From: Pseudomaricurvus alkylphenolicus
GTDB taxonomy: Bacteria > Pseudomonadota > Gammaproteobacteria > Pseudomonadales > Cellvibrionaceae
Length of the DNA stretch: 64,000 bases
NCBI RefSeq assembly: GCF_011683955.1
Contig: NZ_JAAQPI010000023.1
Coordinates: 17,300 to 81,299 of the forward strand
Direction: 5' to 3'
The DNA's letters: not shown here
Content: more notes on this DNA, generated by a model
The model's input: the letters and a program-made list of their open reading frames with translations, nothing else
Database searches by the model: none
What the model was told of the DNA's origin: nothing
Numbering within the stretch: the stretch's first letter is position 1

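Noticed and set aside
57200..64000. CRISPR or non-coding satellite array
   Set aside because: Units are 474 bases, keep one open frame and encode a conserved protein repeat, with no spacer pattern.
26022..64000. Classical type I (LapA/RTX) substrate
   Set aside because: No ABC transporter gene in the window and no RTX block or typical signal near the C-terminus. Not fully excluded, since the genome beyond the window is unseen.
26022..64000. Two-partner secretion (TpsA/FhaB) because of haemagglutinin-like repeats
   Set aside because: No TpsB/POTRA-barrel gene in the window, and the N-terminal TPS domain cannot be seen. The neighbouring genes suggest another route.

Overview
The window looks like the chromosome of a Gram-negative gammaproteobacterium, probably marine or environmental. 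The ribosomal proteins match E. coli family lengths and motifs closely. The S10-spc-alpha gene order is the gammaproteobacterial one, and the envelope genes are of Gram-negative type (TolC-like outer-membrane protein, HlyD-type adaptors). I cannot name the genus from sequence alone. Everything is on the minus strand except one small transposase-like gene.

Layout. Positions 1-1113 hold the 5' part of a mannose-1-phosphate guanylyltransferase / mannose-6-phosphate isomerase gene that runs off the left edge. A RAYT-type (REP-associated) transposase relative lies at 1324-1848 on the plus strand. A bidirectional terminator at 1885-1910 separates it from the ribosomal genes. From 16174 down to 1931 the S10, spc and alpha gene groups run without interruption (rpsJ to rplQ, 27 genes including secY, rpmJ and rpoA). 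They start from a strong sigma70-type promoter at 16269-16297. Several of the longer gaps in this block carry hairpins that could be autoregulatory or RNA-processing signals.

From the right edge down to 16584 lies an accessory locus that I judge to be one functional unit. Its first gene, transcriptionally, is a giant ORF open from the right window edge to 26022. It has more than 12,600 codons, its N-terminus lies outside the window, and it encodes a repetitive, acidic, nearly cysteine-free surface or secreted protein. It is followed in the same direction by a SapC-family protein, a TolC-like outer-membrane protein, an HlyD/MFP periplasmic adaptor, a GAF-domain plus HlyD fusion, a PqqD-like plus M50 metalloprotease plus HlyD fusion, and a shortened SecA-like ATPase. 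The last genes overlap or nearly touch.

Main hypothesis (inference): these genes form a dedicated export route for the giant protein. It would resemble a type I system in having a TolC-like channel and HlyD-type adaptors. It would differ because the visible motor is a SecA-like ATPase and the inner-membrane parts are an M50-HlyD and a GAF-HlyD fusion. I see no ABC transporter and no TpsB partner in the window. The giant protein has tandem 158-residue repeats with acidic or EF-hand-like loops, an RTX block in its interior rather than at its C-terminus, an unusual aromatic-rich repeat, a probable beta-gamma-crystallin domain, a set of beta-sandwich-like repeats and a large array of about 217-residue repeats. 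Calcium-dependent folding outside the cell is therefore likely. The locus sits directly upstream of rpsJ, where many gammaproteobacteria have rpsL-rpsG-fusA-tuf.
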